Shown: positions 36,862-46,122 of the stretch, piece by piece
Layout of the letters: every line of letters begins with the position of its first letter
How positions within the stretch are numbered: position 1 is the first letter of the stretch
IMG/VR virus record: IMGVR_UViG_3300048088_000770
Coordinates: 1-55,861 of that record
Direction: 5' to 3' (one strand)
Source: a virus
DNA: 55,861 bases
Made by a program: the position numbers and the translations under genes
Notes under the pieces: generated by a model
Told to the model about the DNA's origin: nothing
Seen by the model: only the letters and a program-made list of their open reading frames with translations
Database searches by the model: none

Positions 36862-37683
36862 ATGGCGAGTCTGACCGACGTACTGAAACAGGTCGCGGCG
36901 CAGATAGCAGCGATCGTCTATCCGAACGGAACCGGCCAACCCAGCGCGGCCGGTATCCCACTCCGGGTGTATCCGGGCTGGCCAGTGCCGAACGTGCTTG
37001 AGACTGATTTGGCTTCTGGCGCCGCGCACATCAGCGTCTATGCGGCAGGGAAGGATAGAAAGACCACGCGCTACATCGGCAGAGAATGGACGCCACTGAC
37101 GACCCCGACCCACACCGTTGTCATGACGGTGGCTGGATCGGTCGTAACGCTCTCAGGATCCATCAGCCTGCAAAATCTGATGATCAACCTGAATGGCATC
37201 AGCTACGTTTACGCCATGCAGCTCACCGACACGCTGACGAGTGCCGCCACTGCGCTGTCTTCAATGATCCCTGGCGCTTCCAGCTCCGGTCCGGTAATCA
37301 CGCTCACGGGCGCTCACAGCGTCTTTTCGCGGGTTGGTGGTTTCGGCTTGGCCTACAAGGAGACAAAGCGTCAGGAGCAATCGGTGCAGATCATCATATG
37401 GGCGCCGACTCCTGCCGCGCGCGACGCAGTGGCCAGCCCGGTCGATTCGGCGCTGTCCGACGGCAACAGCATCAACTTCACCGACGGATCATTCGGGATC
37501 ATTCGATCCGCCGGTTCGCTGATGACTGACCAGCTCCAAAAGGCCGGCTTATACCGGATCGATTTGTTCTATCTGATCGACTACGCAACCACCCAAACAC
37601 AGCAAGCCGCCGAGGTTATCGCCCCGGTACTGAACATCGACAACTCGACTACCGGGTTGCCTGACAAAACCCTGAACCCTTGA
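36862..37683 (+). CDS. Tail terminator/completion-like protein
   Basis: A 273-residue protein (MASLTDVLKQVAAQIAAIVY). A helical N-terminus and an Ig-like middle with VMTVAGSVVTLSGSIS are followed by LAYKETKRQEQSVQIIIWAP, which resembles tail-terminator proteins that cap the sheath and tube. Position just before the sheath supports this role. Confidence 0.58.
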   Translation: MASLTDVLKQVAAQIAAIVYPNGTGQPSAAGIPLRVYPGWPVPNVLETDLASGAAHISVYAAGKDRKTTRYIGREWTPLTTPTHTVVMTVAGSVVTLSGSISLQNLMINLNGISYVYAMQLTDTLTSAATALSSMIPGASSSGPVITLTGAHSVFSRVGGFGLAYKETKRQEQSVQIIIWAPTPAARDAVASPVDSALSDGNSINFTDGSFGIIRSAGSLMTDQLQKAGLYRIDLFYLIDYATTQTQQAAEVIAPVLNIDNSTTGLPDKTLNP

Positions 37684-37691
37684 GGCCCGAC

Positions 37692-37886
37692 ATGGACTCC
37701 GATACCCCAGATAGCCCCGTGACCGCGCCGGCCTCGAAGGCTAAAGCCGCATCACCCTTCAAGCTGACCGTCAAGTTCGCCTTTGCTGACTACCAAGTCG
37801 GCCAAGTGATCACCGATGCCGATGAAGTCGCCGCCGTTCTGGCTGGCGAGTGCGCGGGCAACGTCCTGAAAGTCGCCAACGCCTAA
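37692..37886 (+). CDS. Small structural-region protein
   Basis: A 64-residue protein (MDSDTPDSPVTAPASKAKAA) with a disordered N-terminus and a compact C-terminal fold (FADYQVGQVITDADEVAAVL). It looks like the short protein often found just before the Mu-type sheath gene. It ends 22 bases before a terminator. Confidence 0.55.
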   Translation: MDSDTPDSPVTAPASKAKAASPFKLTVKFAFADYQVGQVITDADEVAAVLAGECAGNVLKVANA

Positions 37887-37907
37887 CAGGCGAAACCCAC
37901 ACACAAG

Positions 37908-37932
37908 AAGCCGCCCACTGAGGCGGCTTTTT
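37908..37932 (+). terminator. Terminator before the sheath gene
   Basis: Perfect AAGCCGCC-CACTGA-GGCGGCTT stem followed by TTTTTC. It separates head from tail genes. Confidence 0.8.
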
Positions 37933-37947
37933 CATTAGGAGGACGCC

Positions 37948-39504
37948 ATGCCCATTTACCCGGCAGGCAACTTGAACACGGCGGCTCTAACTGCGCCTGA
38001 TCTTTACATACAAATACAGCCACCAAAGACTCGTTACATCAATGGCGTCCCGACCGACATCCAAGGTATCGTCGGGGTTGCGGATTGGGGTCCGGTGAAC
38101 AGCGCGACCTTGGTCGGCTCGCCCGGCGATGCATCGCAGAAGTTCGGCACCCAGACCGTGCGCAAGTACGACCTGTGCACTGCTCTGGCTGTCTCGATTC
38201 AGCTCGGAGCCTCGAACATCCGCGCTGTGCGCGTCACTGATGGTACTGATACCGCTGCTACCAGCGCGCTGAAGGACACTGCGGCCGCCACTGGCGCCAC
38301 GCTGACCGCGTACTACACCGGCACGCTCGGCAACTCGCTAAGCGCCACGCTGGCTACAGGTTCGGCTGCTTCGAGCTGGAAGCTGACCATTTCGCTCCCA
38401 GGCGTATCGCCTGAAGTGTTCGACAATATCACCGGCTCTGGGCTGGCTCTCTGGCAGAACATCGTCAGCGCCGTGAACAACGGTCAGTCGGGAGTGCGAG
38501 GTCCTTCGCAGCTGGTCGTCGCGACAGTTGGCGCTACTACCCTGGCCCCTGTCGCTTTGACCCAGACGGTCGTGTTCACCACTGGCACCTCTGGCAACAC
38601 CACCATCACAGACGCGGTATTGATCGGCGTCGACGGTGTAATCGGCACGGCCCGAAAAGGCATGTATGCGCTGCGGGGCACAGGCGCTCAGGTGGCGAAC
38701 CTTGTAGACCTGACCGACAGCACCCAGTGGCCGACCATGCTGACCTACGGCTTGTCCGAAGGTTGCTACATGGTCACCCAAGGCGCAGCAGGGGCTTCGT
38801 ACACCACTGTCGCTACCGCGCTGACCACTGCCGGCTGTGACGGCTACGCGCTGAAGGTCATGGTAGGAGACTGGGTCTACTGGAACGACCAAGTTAACGG
38901 CCAGCAGCGCATGATTGCGCCGGCCACATTTTCAGCCGCCAAGATCGCCGCGCTGTCGCCGAACCAGAGCCCACTGAACAAGTCGATCACCAATGCGGTT
39001 TCGACCCAGCGCAATCTGTCGCAGCAGCCGTACAGCATTGCCGAGATCGGTGCGATCAACCAAGCGCGCCTGGACGTGATCACCAACCCATGCCCTGGCG
39101 GCAGTTACTTCGGCCATCGTTCCGGCCTGAACTGCTCCAGTAACTCGGCGGTGAACGGTGACAACTACACCCGGATGACGAACTTCATCTCGTTGACCAT
39201 CGCGGCCTCGTTTGGCGGCGTAATCGGCCAGTTGCAGACCCCGGATGTCCGCCGCACCACCAAGTCGACCATGGAGAGCTTCCTGCAGACCCTGGCTCAG
39301 CAAGGGATGATCGGCGACGTCAACGGTGGGCCGGCGTTCTCGGTGCAGATCGATGCGTCGAACAACCCTGATGCCCGCGTAGCGCTCGGCTATATGCAGG
39401 CCGACGTGCAGGTCAAGTACCTGTCCGTGATCCGCTACTTCCTTGTGAATTTGGAAGCCGGCCAGTCCGTCACCGTCGTTACATCCGCCACCCCGCGCTC
39501 CTAA
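37948..39504 (+). CDS. Contractile tail sheath protein (Mu L-like)
   Basis: A 518-residue protein. The start MPIYPAGNLNTAALTAPDLY, then RYINGVPTDIQGIVGVADWG, is typical of Mu-like sheath proteins (phage tail sheath family). A central beta domain and the C-terminal DVQVKYLSVIRYFLVNLEAG complete it. It forms the contracting outer tube and is the first gene of the Mu-type tail module. Confidence 0.92.
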   Translation: MPIYPAGNLNTAALTAPDLYIQIQPPKTRYINGVPTDIQGIVGVADWGPVNSATLVGSPGDASQKFGTQTVRKYDLCTALAVSIQLGASNIRAVRVTDGTDTAATSALKDTAAATGATLTAYYTGTLGNSLSATLATGSAASSWKLTISLPGVSPEVFDNITGSGLALWQNIVSAVNNGQSGVRGPSQLVVATVGATTLAPVALTQTVVFTTGTSGNTTITDAVLIGVDGVIGTARKGMYALRGTGAQVANLVDLTDSTQWPTMLTYGLSEGCYMVTQGAAGASYTTVATALTTAGCDGYALKVMVGDWVYWNDQVNGQQRMIAPATFSAAKIAALSPNQSPLNKSITNAVSTQRNLSQQPYSIAEIGAINQARLDVITNPCPGGSYFGHRSGLNCSSNSAVNGDNYTRMTNFISLTIAASFGGVIGQLQTPDVRRTTKSTMESFLQTLAQQGMIGDVNGGPAFSVQIDASNNPDARVALGYMQADVQVKYLSVIRYFLVNLEAGQSVTVVTSATPRS

Positions 39505-39523
39505 GCGCTGAACAACTTCCCAG

Positions 39524-39545
39524 CCCGGCCTAGCGCCGGGTTTTT
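39524..39545 (+). terminator. Terminator after the sheath gene
   Basis: Stem CCCGGC-CTAGC-GCCGGG followed by TTTTTC. Confidence 0.8.
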
Positions 39546-39560
39546 CATTTGGAGAATGCC

Positions 39561-39992
39561 ATGCCCGGTCAAGGCGGATACAACACAGGGAAGGATGTCG
39601 CTATCGACATCAACACCCCGACGGGGCCGATCCGGCTCCCGAAGATCATGAACTTCGACTCGAAGCCCAAGGTAACCAACCAGGAAATCACCCCGCTCAA
39701 CGGCCTGACCGATGAGTTGATGATCCCGAAAGGCTGGACCGGCACCTTCGAGGCTGAGCGCGTCGACTCCACCTTGGACGATTGGTGGGCGCAGTTCGAG
39801 AGCGACTACTACAACGGCGTGAACCAGAACCCGGCCACCATCACCGAGACCATTCAGGAGATCGGCGGTGGCCAAACCACCTGGCGCTACACGCACGTGA
39901 TCCTGAAGTTCGAAGACGCCGGCAAGAAGGAAGGCGACAAGACCATTCGCCAGTCTATGTCCTTCACTGCTCGCCGTCGCATCAAGGTTTAA
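39561..39992 (+). CDS. Tail tube protein (Mu M-like)
   Basis: A 143-residue protein (MPGQGGYNTGKDVAIDINTP). KIMNFDSKPKVTNQEITPLN, ERVDSTLDDWW and SMSFTARRRIKV match the Mu-type tube family. It stacks as rings inside the sheath and conducts DNA. GGAG precedes the ATG at 39561. Confidence 0.9.
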   Translation: MPGQGGYNTGKDVAIDINTPTGPIRLPKIMNFDSKPKVTNQEITPLNGLTDELMIPKGWTGTFEAERVDSTLDDWWAQFESDYYNGVNQNPATITETIQEIGGGQTTWRYTHVILKFEDAGKKEGDKTIRQSMSFTARRRIKV

Positions 39993-40083
39993 CCCGTTAC
40001 GCATGGCAGCCCGGCAGGGCGCGGGCCTCGTCAACCCGCACGCCATGCACCTTTGACGACTCGCTGACCAGAGGAATTACCAA

Positions 40084-40491
40084 ATGGCTAAAATTACCGT
40101 TACCGAACCATCCGCGCCGGTTCATGTTGACCAGAAGCCGAAATTCACTTCGTTTCAGGACTCTCTCGGCAGAACCATTCAGTTGCGCACGCTGGACCCG
40201 CTCCAAAAATCACGAATCATCATGGCTGTGGGTGCTGAGGCGTCTGCAAACACCATGTACATGGGGATGTTCGCCTTCCCGGCCGCGTCTGTCGTGTATA
40301 TCGACGACGTGGGCTTTGGCCTGCCGCAGACTCAGAAGCAGATTGACTCGATGCTGGCTGAGCTGGGCGACGAGGGCTATGCCGCCCTTGAGGCGCACCT
40401 GCTGGCCGAGTACGAAGCCGCTAAAGCCAAGGCGGAAGCCGAAAACGCTAAGGCAGAGCTCAGCTCTGAGCAGGCCGCCGCAAAAAACTGA
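40084..40491 (+). CDS. Tail assembly chaperone, short form (Mu gp41-like)
   Basis: A 135-residue protein between tube and tape measure genes. The start MAKITVTEPSAPVHVDQKPK and the body QKSRIIMAVGAEASANTMYM fit the Mu gp41-type tail assembly protein. The C-terminus is an alanine-rich helix (YEAAKAKAEAENAKAELSSE). It ends at a TGA directly behind an AAAAAAC slippery site. Chaperones of this kind coat the tape measure before tube assembly. Confidence 0.85.
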   Translation: MAKITVTEPSAPVHVDQKPKFTSFQDSLGRTIQLRTLDPLQKSRIIMAVGAEASANTMYMGMFAFPAASVVYIDDVGFGLPQTQKQIDSMLAELGDEGYAALEAHLLAEYEAAKAKAEAENAKAELSSEQAAAKN

Positions 40492-40673
40492 CAGAGGACC
40501 CCGATTTTCGCAGCCGATGCTGGCTGGTGAAGAACGGGGTTCCTTTTGATCGGGTGTTTGACTGCGGTTTGCTGGCTGATTACGAGCGCATGGCGTTCTC
40601 GATCATGTTTTCCGAGTTCGAAGGCGCTGGCGACTGGAATTGGTCGAGCCTGCAGTTTGACAAGAGGAAATGA
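40084..40673 (+). CDS. Tail assembly chaperone, -1 frameshift form
   Basis: Ribosomes slipping one base back at the slippery site leave the first frame and read 61 further codons, LTEDPDFRSRCWLVKNGVPF, DRVFDCGLLADYERMAFSIM and on to SSLQFDKRK, ending at 40671-40673. This is the gpGT-like arrangement of lambda and of Mu gp41/42. The extension contains tryptophans and an acidic middle like other T domains. The downstream gene starts in the stop of the extension as ATGA. Confidence 0.88.
40482..40488 (+). promoter_or_regulatory. Programmed -1 frameshift site AAAAAAC
   Basis: The bases A-AAA-AAC fall in the frame expected of the X-XXY-YYZ heptamer: GC[A AAA AAC] TGA. The zero-frame stop is immediately behind it. 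AAAAAAC is among the more efficient slippery heptamers in bacteria. Confidence 0.9.
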
Positions 40674-41158
40674 CCGTGGAATTCAAGAGCCTTGGCGCGC
40701 TGGCGCTGCACATGGCCTCGCAAGAGATGGCGTTGCTGGTCAGCTTGCACGAAGGCCTTGAGAAATGCGCAAGGCGGGTCGAGAAGACAGCTAAGGAGGA
40801 GATCGGACACTACCAGGCAGGTATTGGTCCGTTTCCAGCCTGGGAGGCTTTGGCAGATGCTACTGAAGCCTCAAAATCCCTCGCCGGATATCCAATGGAT
40901 GCGCCTCTGCTCGCCAGCGGTGAGATGCAAAACAGCATCACGCACACCACGCACGCACTGGAAGCGATCATCGGATCCACGGACGAGAAGATGGTCTATC
41001 ACGAATTCGGCACGCCAAAGATGCCGGCGCGCCCAGTGATGGGGCCGGCGGTCTTGCGCAACAAGGAGTACATCCGGCGTGTGCTTGGTGCGGCAACGGT
41101 CGCCGGATTGGTTGGTGGTTCAGCGATCCACCACTCGCTGGGTTACGACTCAGATTAG
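40670..41158 (+). CDS. Phage virion morphogenesis / gp10-like protein
   Basis: A 162-residue protein (MTVEFKSLGALALHMASQEM). HK97-gp10/G-like landmarks include KCARRVEKTAKEEIGHYQ and YHEFGTPKMPARPVMGPAVL, the common pattern for tail-completion proteins. It starts in the stop of the frameshift product. It is before the tape measure but separated from it by the reverse-strand moron. Confidence 0.72.
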   Translation: MTVEFKSLGALALHMASQEMALLVSLHEGLEKCARRVEKTAKEEIGHYQAGIGPFPAWEALADATEASKSLAGYPMDAPLLASGEMQNSITHTTHALEAIIGSTDEKMVYHEFGTPKMPARPVMGPAVLRNKEYIRRVLGAATVAGLVGGSAIHHSLGYDSD

Positions 41159-41172
41159 CGCCGCGATTTAAT

Positions 41173-41640
41173 TCAGTGCTTAATGAGAAAAGACTTGGGG
41201 AGCCAGAACGGTTTCTTATTTGCTTCGGCAACCCATACACTTCCCTCGTCATCTTTAATGTTCATTATCGTCACTTTGAGCTTGCCCTTTCCCTCCGTGC
41301 AAACTGAAAGAGCCTCATCAAAAGTTCTGGCGCCTGATTTGTTACGCAAGGAGTCAAGCAACTGCTTTGTTTCTCCCTCGTATTCTGGTTCCCCTGTATC
41401 TGGAGAGATATTTGGTCGCTTCCCCGTGAACTGGTAGGTCATCACCACAAGCCCTGCGACGGTGTTTGTGTAGTCTGCGAGCTCTCGCGTAGGACAGGCA
41501 TAATAAAACTCGCTCTTTGAAGAGTAAGTCGTGACTTTATCGCCAGGAGAGCAAGCTACTACAGAGCACGAGTTAGTTTCGGCATCTGAAGCGATAGCTG
41601 CCGAGCTGACAAACAGCGAAAGAAAAATCCATTTATTCAT
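41173..41640 (-). CDS. Secreted moron protein
   Basis: A 155-residue protein on the opposite strand to the tail genes. It begins with a signal peptide (MNKWIFLSLFVSSAAIASDA), cleavage probable after the second Ala-Ser. Five cysteines (TNSCSVVACSPGDK, YYACPTRELAD, LSVCTEGKG) suggest a disulfide-bonded periplasmic or envelope protein. It has no phage structural motif. Expression from the prophage would alter the lysogen. Family unknown. Confidence 0.7.
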   Translation of the reverse strand: MNKWIFLSLFVSSAAIASDAETNSCSVVACSPGDKVTTYSSKSEFYYACPTRELADYTNTVAGLVVMTYQFTGKRPNISPDTGEPEYEGETKQLLDSLRNKSGARTFDEALSVCTEGKGKLKVTIMNIKDDEGSVWVAEANKKPFWLPKSFLIKH

Positions 41641-41643
41641 GGC

Positions 41644-41886
41644 TCACCCAAAGACAACCGAATAGATAACGAACAGGACAACGATCAGTGCTGAACCGGC
41701 AAAGATCATTACCACGCTGCTGCATGTGAAAACAAAAAGGCCTGTCAGTAAGTCGATGCCTGGCCCGGCCTTTTTTCTTCGTAGCTGCGGTCGAGCGACG
41801 GCCTCTTTTGGCTCTATCGCTCGCATCGAGCCGACATCCTGAATCCGGCCATTCACCCACTGGTACGTGCGCTGATTATTTGCCAT
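41644..41886 (-). CDS. Small membrane moron protein
   Basis: An 80-residue protein (MANNQRTYQWVNGRIQDVGS). A basic middle (EAVARPQLRRKKAGPG) is followed by two adjoining hydrophobic segments (LLTGLFVFTCSSVVMIFAGS, ALIVVLFVIYSVV). It ends three bases before the secreted protein's ATG and is probably translated with it. Its promoter would lie within the start of the tape measure gene. Confidence 0.65.
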   Translation of the reverse strand: MANNQRTYQWVNGRIQDVGSMRAIEPKEAVARPQLRRKKAGPGIDLLTGLFVFTCSSVVMIFAGSALIVVLFVIYSVVFG

Positions 41887-41916
41887 GTGATCCACCACCA
41901 CAAAGGGAATGTCATT

Positions 41917-44028
41917 ATGACAGCAGAAGCCTATTCCGTCGCTGTCAAGCTATCGCTGATCAACCACGTCAGTGCCGGCATGGCCCTCATCAGCAAAAGC
42001 CTGGCTGGCGCTGGTCAGGATGTCGATAAGCTCAACGCAAAACTGGCCTCAATCGGCAAGCAGGCGGCCATCGGCGGGGCGATGGTTGCTGGCGGCCTGG
42101 GCCTGGCCGCGATGTTCAAGGCTCCGCTAGATGAGGCTAAGAAGTTCCAGACGGAAATGGCCAAGTTCTCGCTTTACGGTATGTCTGATTCAGTAAATGC
42201 CGAGTCGGAACGCTTCGTTAAGGGCATGAACTCCATCGGCACCAGCATCACCACCAACATGAAGCTCTTCACCGAGGCGCAAGGCGTGTTTCGGGAAAGC
42301 GGGTTGCCTGGTATGGAAGCGCTGGAAGGGGCCAAGATCGCCGCGCCGGTTCTGGCCAAGATAGCCTACGCGACGTCAGGCCTAAGCGAAGAATCGCAAG
42401 CTGTCATGAAAACCAGCAGCATGGCGATGATGCGCTACATCGAAGATTCAGGTGGCCTGAAGTCTCCGCAGCGCTTCAACGAATTGGCGGACGCCGGCTG
42501 GAAGATGACTCAGACTTCTGGCGGCTCAGTTAACTGGGAGCAGTTGCGTCAATTTAAGGCTCGCGGCGGTATTGCGGCCATGAATATGAGTGATGACGCG
42601 GTGGCCATGATGGAGCCGATTATCACCATGCTCAAGGGCCAGACAGCCGGCTTCTCGATTCGGACCGCCTACAACCGGCTGAATGGTATCGTCAAGATTC
42701 CCAATCAGGTCGCGCATGAACTTGTAGCCAATAAAATCTGGGACGAGAACAAGGTCATCTGGAACAAGCAGGGCGGTATCAAGGCGTTCAAAGGCAACCC
42801 GCTGATCGGCGCCGAGATGTTCAGCCAGAATCCAACAGAGTTTTACGAAAAAATCATCATGCCGATGCATAAGCGCATGGGTATCACTTCGGATTCCGCT
42901 ATCGGACAATCGAACGCCATGCTGTTCGGGTCAACCGGCGGTGCGATGTTCACTCTGATCGACAAGAACATCGCGAAACTGCATCACTCGCTTGAAGCGC
43001 AACACAAAGCCCTTGGCATTGATGCCTCGGTCGAGAAGACCCAGAAAACCCTCGGCGGTAAAGAGGTCGAGCTGGCAGCCAAGTGGAAAGATTTGATGCT
43101 AGCACTGGGTGACAATGTGCTACCGCTGGCGATCAAGGCCGTCACTGCGCTGAACGTCGAAATTATCAAAATGACCGCCTGGGTCAACGCCAACCCTGAA
43201 AAGGTCAAGGCGCTGACCTACGCGCTGATGGGATTGTCGGCCTTCCTGATCACTGGTGGCCTGATCAATCTGATCATCGCTGCGGGGCGCGGCTTCTGGA
43301 TGTTGGGCAAGGTGCTGATGTTTATGGGTGGCCCGCTTGTGCCCATTATGGCTAGATTTGGCACTTATCTCGTTCTGTTCGTGGTGGATGCCTTTAAAGC
43401 TGTCGGCATGTTCCTGACTTCTGGCTTCCTTCGCGGCATAGTCATGGCGTTCCTGTCTCCGCTGAAGCTTTTAGGGCAAGGAATCATGCTTCTTGGGCGC
43501 GCTATGCTGATGAACCCAATAGGCTTGGCGATCACACTGATCATTGCTGCTGGATTCCTTCTCTGGAACAACTGGAAGGAAATCAGTAGTGCTTTGAAAC
43601 TCATGTGGAATGACATGAAGACGGGTTTCGTGCAGTTGTTTCAGGGAGATATCGGCGGCGCGTTCAAGTCATTCGCATTGGTCTTCCTGACCGGTTGGCA
43701 GACGATTTTCAACACGCTTATAGCAGGTGCGAACCTGATCCTTCCATCTTCGATGCAGTTGTCCAAGACTACTTTCGCTGACGATTTCCGTGGCAGCGGC
43801 GACAAGAAGGCTGCGTGGTCGCCACTTATTGCTCCGGTTCCGGGCAAGTCTGGCGCCGATGCGCCTCAGCCGATCAATCTCTACATCGACGGCAAGCAGG
43901 TCAGCGACGTGGTGATCCAGCGCATGGCGAAGGAAGCCGCCAAACCAAGGACAGGAACGCAGGGCTTCGACCCAAACCGCAGCATGCTGATGCCAGGAAC
44001 CCCGAGCGCAGCCTATCCAAGGGGATAA
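41917..44028 (+). CDS. Tail tape measure protein
   Basis: A 703-residue protein. The start MTAEAYSVAVKLSLINHVSA is preferred over a longer one with few features. The first 300 residues are helical (ALISKSLAGAGQDVDKLNAK). Hydrophobic segments follow (AAIGGAMVAGGLGLAAMF; YALMGLSAFLITGGLINLII; LAITLIIAAGFLLWNNW), typical of tape measures, which set tail length and enter the host membrane on DNA injection. The length predicts a tail of around 100 nm. Confidence 0.9.
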   Translation: MTAEAYSVAVKLSLINHVSAGMALISKSLAGAGQDVDKLNAKLASIGKQAAIGGAMVAGGLGLAAMFKAPLDEAKKFQTEMAKFSLYGMSDSVNAESERFVKGMNSIGTSITTNMKLFTEAQGVFRESGLPGMEALEGAKIAAPVLAKIAYATSGLSEESQAVMKTSSMAMMRYIEDSGGLKSPQRFNELADAGWKMTQTSGGSVNWEQLRQFKARGGIAAMNMSDDAVAMMEPIITMLKGQTAGFSIRTAYNRLNGIVKIPNQVAHELVANKIWDENKVIWNKQGGIKAFKGNPLIGAEMFSQNPTEFYEKIIMPMHKRMGITSDSAIGQSNAMLFGSTGGAMFTLIDKNIAKLHHSLEAQHKALGIDASVEKTQKTLGGKEVELAAKWKDLMLALGDNVLPLAIKAVTALNVEIIKMTAWVNANPEKVKALTYALMGLSAFLITGGLINLIIAAGRGFWMLGKVLMFMGGPLVPIMARFGTYLVLFVVDAFKAVGMFLTSGFLRGIVMAFLSPLKLLGQGIMLLGRAMLMNPIGLAITLIIAAGFLLWNNWKEISSALKLMWNDMKTGFVQLFQGDIGGAFKSFALVFLTGWQTIFNTLIAGANLILPSSMQLSKTTFADDFRGSGDKKAAWSPLIAPVPGKSGADAPQPINLYIDGKQVSDVVIQRMAKEAAKPRTGTQGFDPNRSMLMPGTPSAAYPRG

Positions 44029-44031
44029 ACG

Positions 44032-45015
44032 ATGAGCTTTACGAGCTTCCTGGACAACTTCGCTCCGGGCGGGGACCCGTTTGCCACCCGTTTGATCGTT
44101 GGCGACTTTGAGTTCTCCGGACTGGAGATTCCAGAGTCGGTGACGATCGGTGCCAAGCAGCAGTTGGTGGTGCACAAGCTGGTCGGTGGCAAGCGGATCG
44201 TTGATGTCCTTGGTCTGGACTACAAGAACATCCGCTGGTCCGGCTGGATGACCGGCGCGACCGCTGGGGATCGGGTAATCGAACTCGAAACCCTTCGGGA
44301 CGCCGGCTTGCCTCTCAGCTTCAATATGGACGGCTACTACTTCAGCGTCATGATTGAGGACTTCGAGGCGAGGTTCGAACACGTCTATCGGCGCTACTAC
44401 AGCATTGATCTTCTGGTCGTTTCTCGCCTAGATGCGCCGGTCACCGAAAACGCGCTAGCCGGAACCCTCGACAACCTGATCAACAGCGACGTCGGCGAAT
44501 CTCTTGGCCTTTCCAGCATCATCAACTCGGACGCTGTGACCAGCAGCATCAACACCGTCAAGGACGCTGTGTCGCAGGTGCAAGGCTTTGCCAATGCCAC
44601 CATCGACACGGTGCAGACCGTGATTCGCCCGCTGGTGGCCGCGCAGGCGGTCGTGCAGTCGACGATTGCCCAGGTCGGCGCGTCAGTGAACGACATCACC
44701 ACGCTCGGCGGCCTGATCCCCGGTAACCCAGTATCGACCGCAGCAAACAACGTGCTTCGCCAAGGCGCTGCACTGACTCAGCTCGCGCCCCTGTATCAGA
44801 TGCAGAGCGTCTTGGAGCGGATGCAGAAGAACGTGCTCGCCGGCCCGCTGGCAAACGGCACGTCCAGTGTCACTACCAGCAACTCGACCCTCCAGAAAGT
44901 GGCGGCCGACAGCTACGGCGACCAGTCGCGGTGGACGGAAATCGCCGCTGCAAACAGCATTGTCGATCCTCAACTCGACGGCATCCAGACGATCAAAATC
45001 CCAGTAGGTGAATAG
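44032..45015 (+). CDS. Tail/DNA circularisation protein N-like with LysM
   Basis: A 327-residue protein. The N-terminal domain (FTSFLDNFAPGGDPFATRLI, SGLEIPESVTIGAKQQLVVH, RRYYSIDLLVV) fits the Mu N / tail-baseplate hub interface protein. The C-terminal ~60 residues look like a LysM (STLQKVAADSYGDQSRWTEI, AAANSIVDPQLDGIQTIKIP), a peptidoglycan-binding unit. This places it at the base of the tail. Confidence 0.82.
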   Translation: MSFTSFLDNFAPGGDPFATRLIVGDFEFSGLEIPESVTIGAKQQLVVHKLVGGKRIVDVLGLDYKNIRWSGWMTGATAGDRVIELETLRDAGLPLSFNMDGYYFSVMIEDFEARFEHVYRRYYSIDLLVVSRLDAPVTENALAGTLDNLINSDVGESLGLSSIINSDAVTSSINTVKDAVSQVQGFANATIDTVQTVIRPLVAAQAVVQSTIAQVGASVNDITTLGGLIPGNPVSTAANNVLRQGAALTQLAPLYQMQSVLERMQKNVLAGPLANGTSSVTTSNSTLQKVAADSYGDQSRWTEIAAANSIVDPQLDGIQTIKIPVGE

Positions 45016-46122
45016 ATGGACCTGAATACGGCCGAGACAGAGCAAATCGTCCGGCAGGTAGTCGGCCGTCTGCTGCTCAACGGGGTAGAGGTTCCGTTTG
45101 TGTCATGCGAGATCGACAGCAACGCCTTTTACTCGGCGGACACGTTCTCTGTGGTGTTTGCGCGGACTGAAATGCCGCCGCCGTACAACACTGTGCAGTG
45201 GTGGGGCGCGCAAACATCGATCGAGGTTTCAATTTCCATCGGTTTGTTGGGCCAAGGTGTTGAGGATTGGCGCGAGCTGATCGTCGGCACCGTGGACAGA
45301 CTCAATATTCATATGAGCAAGTTCGAGGTAAGCCTCGACGGCCGCGACTACACCAGCAAGTTCATCGATACGAAGACCAACGAGAAATTCGCCAACATGA
45401 CCACCAGTCAGGTGGCCACGCTGCTGGCGAATCGGCGCGGACTGAAACCAGTTGTCACTGCGACCACAACTCAGGTCGGCGGAATCACCAAATGGGACCA
45501 CGCGCACGTCACTGACGAGCGCACAGAGTGGGACCTGTTGGCGTACTTCGCCGGGCTGGACGGATTTCAGGTCTATGTGATCGGCAACGAACTGCATTAC
45601 GAGCCTGCCCTGAACCCTGACACCACTGATCAGTACCTGATCAAGTGGGTAGAGCCTGGCGCATTGGCCTATCCGCAGTGCAACACCTCTGATGATCTGG
45701 CCTTTGAGCGAGATCTGACCTTGGCGAAGGGTGTGACAGTGCAGGTGCTGTCGTGGAATGACGGCAAGACAGTCAAAGCCACGTACCCGACCAACTCTGC
45801 GAAAGGCATCTCGCCCGGGCAGGCGACGGCCAAGCGGCAGGTCTACGAGATCAAGCGCAACGGCCTCGACCAGAACGCGGCGCAGCAACTGGCGCAGAAG
45901 ATCCACAAACAGATCACCGACCACGAAATGCGCGTGTCTGGATCACTCCCGGGCGACAACTCGCTGATGCCGAACACAATCGTGCGCGTTGAGGGTACTG
46001 GCTCAGGGTTTGACCAGCTCTATTACGTCGACTCCGTGCGCAGATCGTTGAGCTTCGAGTCTGGCTACAAGATGAGCCTGACGGCCAAGAATCATAACCC
46101 CAACTCAATGGTGCAGCCGTGA
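45016..46122 (+). CDS. Baseplate hub protein (Mu gp44/P-like)
   Basis: A 368-residue protein of the gpD/gp27-like hub family: WGAQTSIEVSISIGLLGQ, WRELIVGTVDRLNIHMSKFE, VSLDGRDYTSKFIDTKTNEK, then SGLPGDN-type end SGSLPGDNSLMPNTIVRVEG. It forms the trimeric hub that holds the spike. It overlaps the next gene by four bases. Confidence 0.88.
   Translation: MDLNTAETEQIVRQVVGRLLLNGVEVPFVSCEIDSNAFYSADTFSVVFARTEMPPPYNTVQWWGAQTSIEVSISIGLLGQGVEDWRELIVGTVDRLNIHMSKFEVSLDGRDYTSKFIDTKTNEKFANMTTSQVATLLANRRGLKPVVTATTTQVGGITKWDHAHVTDERTEWDLLAYFAGLDGFQVYVIGNELHYEPALNPDTTDQYLIKWVEPGALAYPQCNTSDDLAFERDLTLAKGVTVQVLSWNDGKTVKATYPTNSAKGISPGQATAKRQVYEIKRNGLDQNAAQQLAQKIHKQITDHEMRVSGSLPGDNSLMPNTIVRVEGTGSGFDQLYYVDSVRRSLSFESGYKMSLTAKNHNPNSMVQP

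Noticed and set aside
37086-37529. A His-rich 147-codon frame inside the tail completion gene
   Set aside because: It is an out-of-frame reading of the 36862-37683 gene with the same GC bias. No start context.
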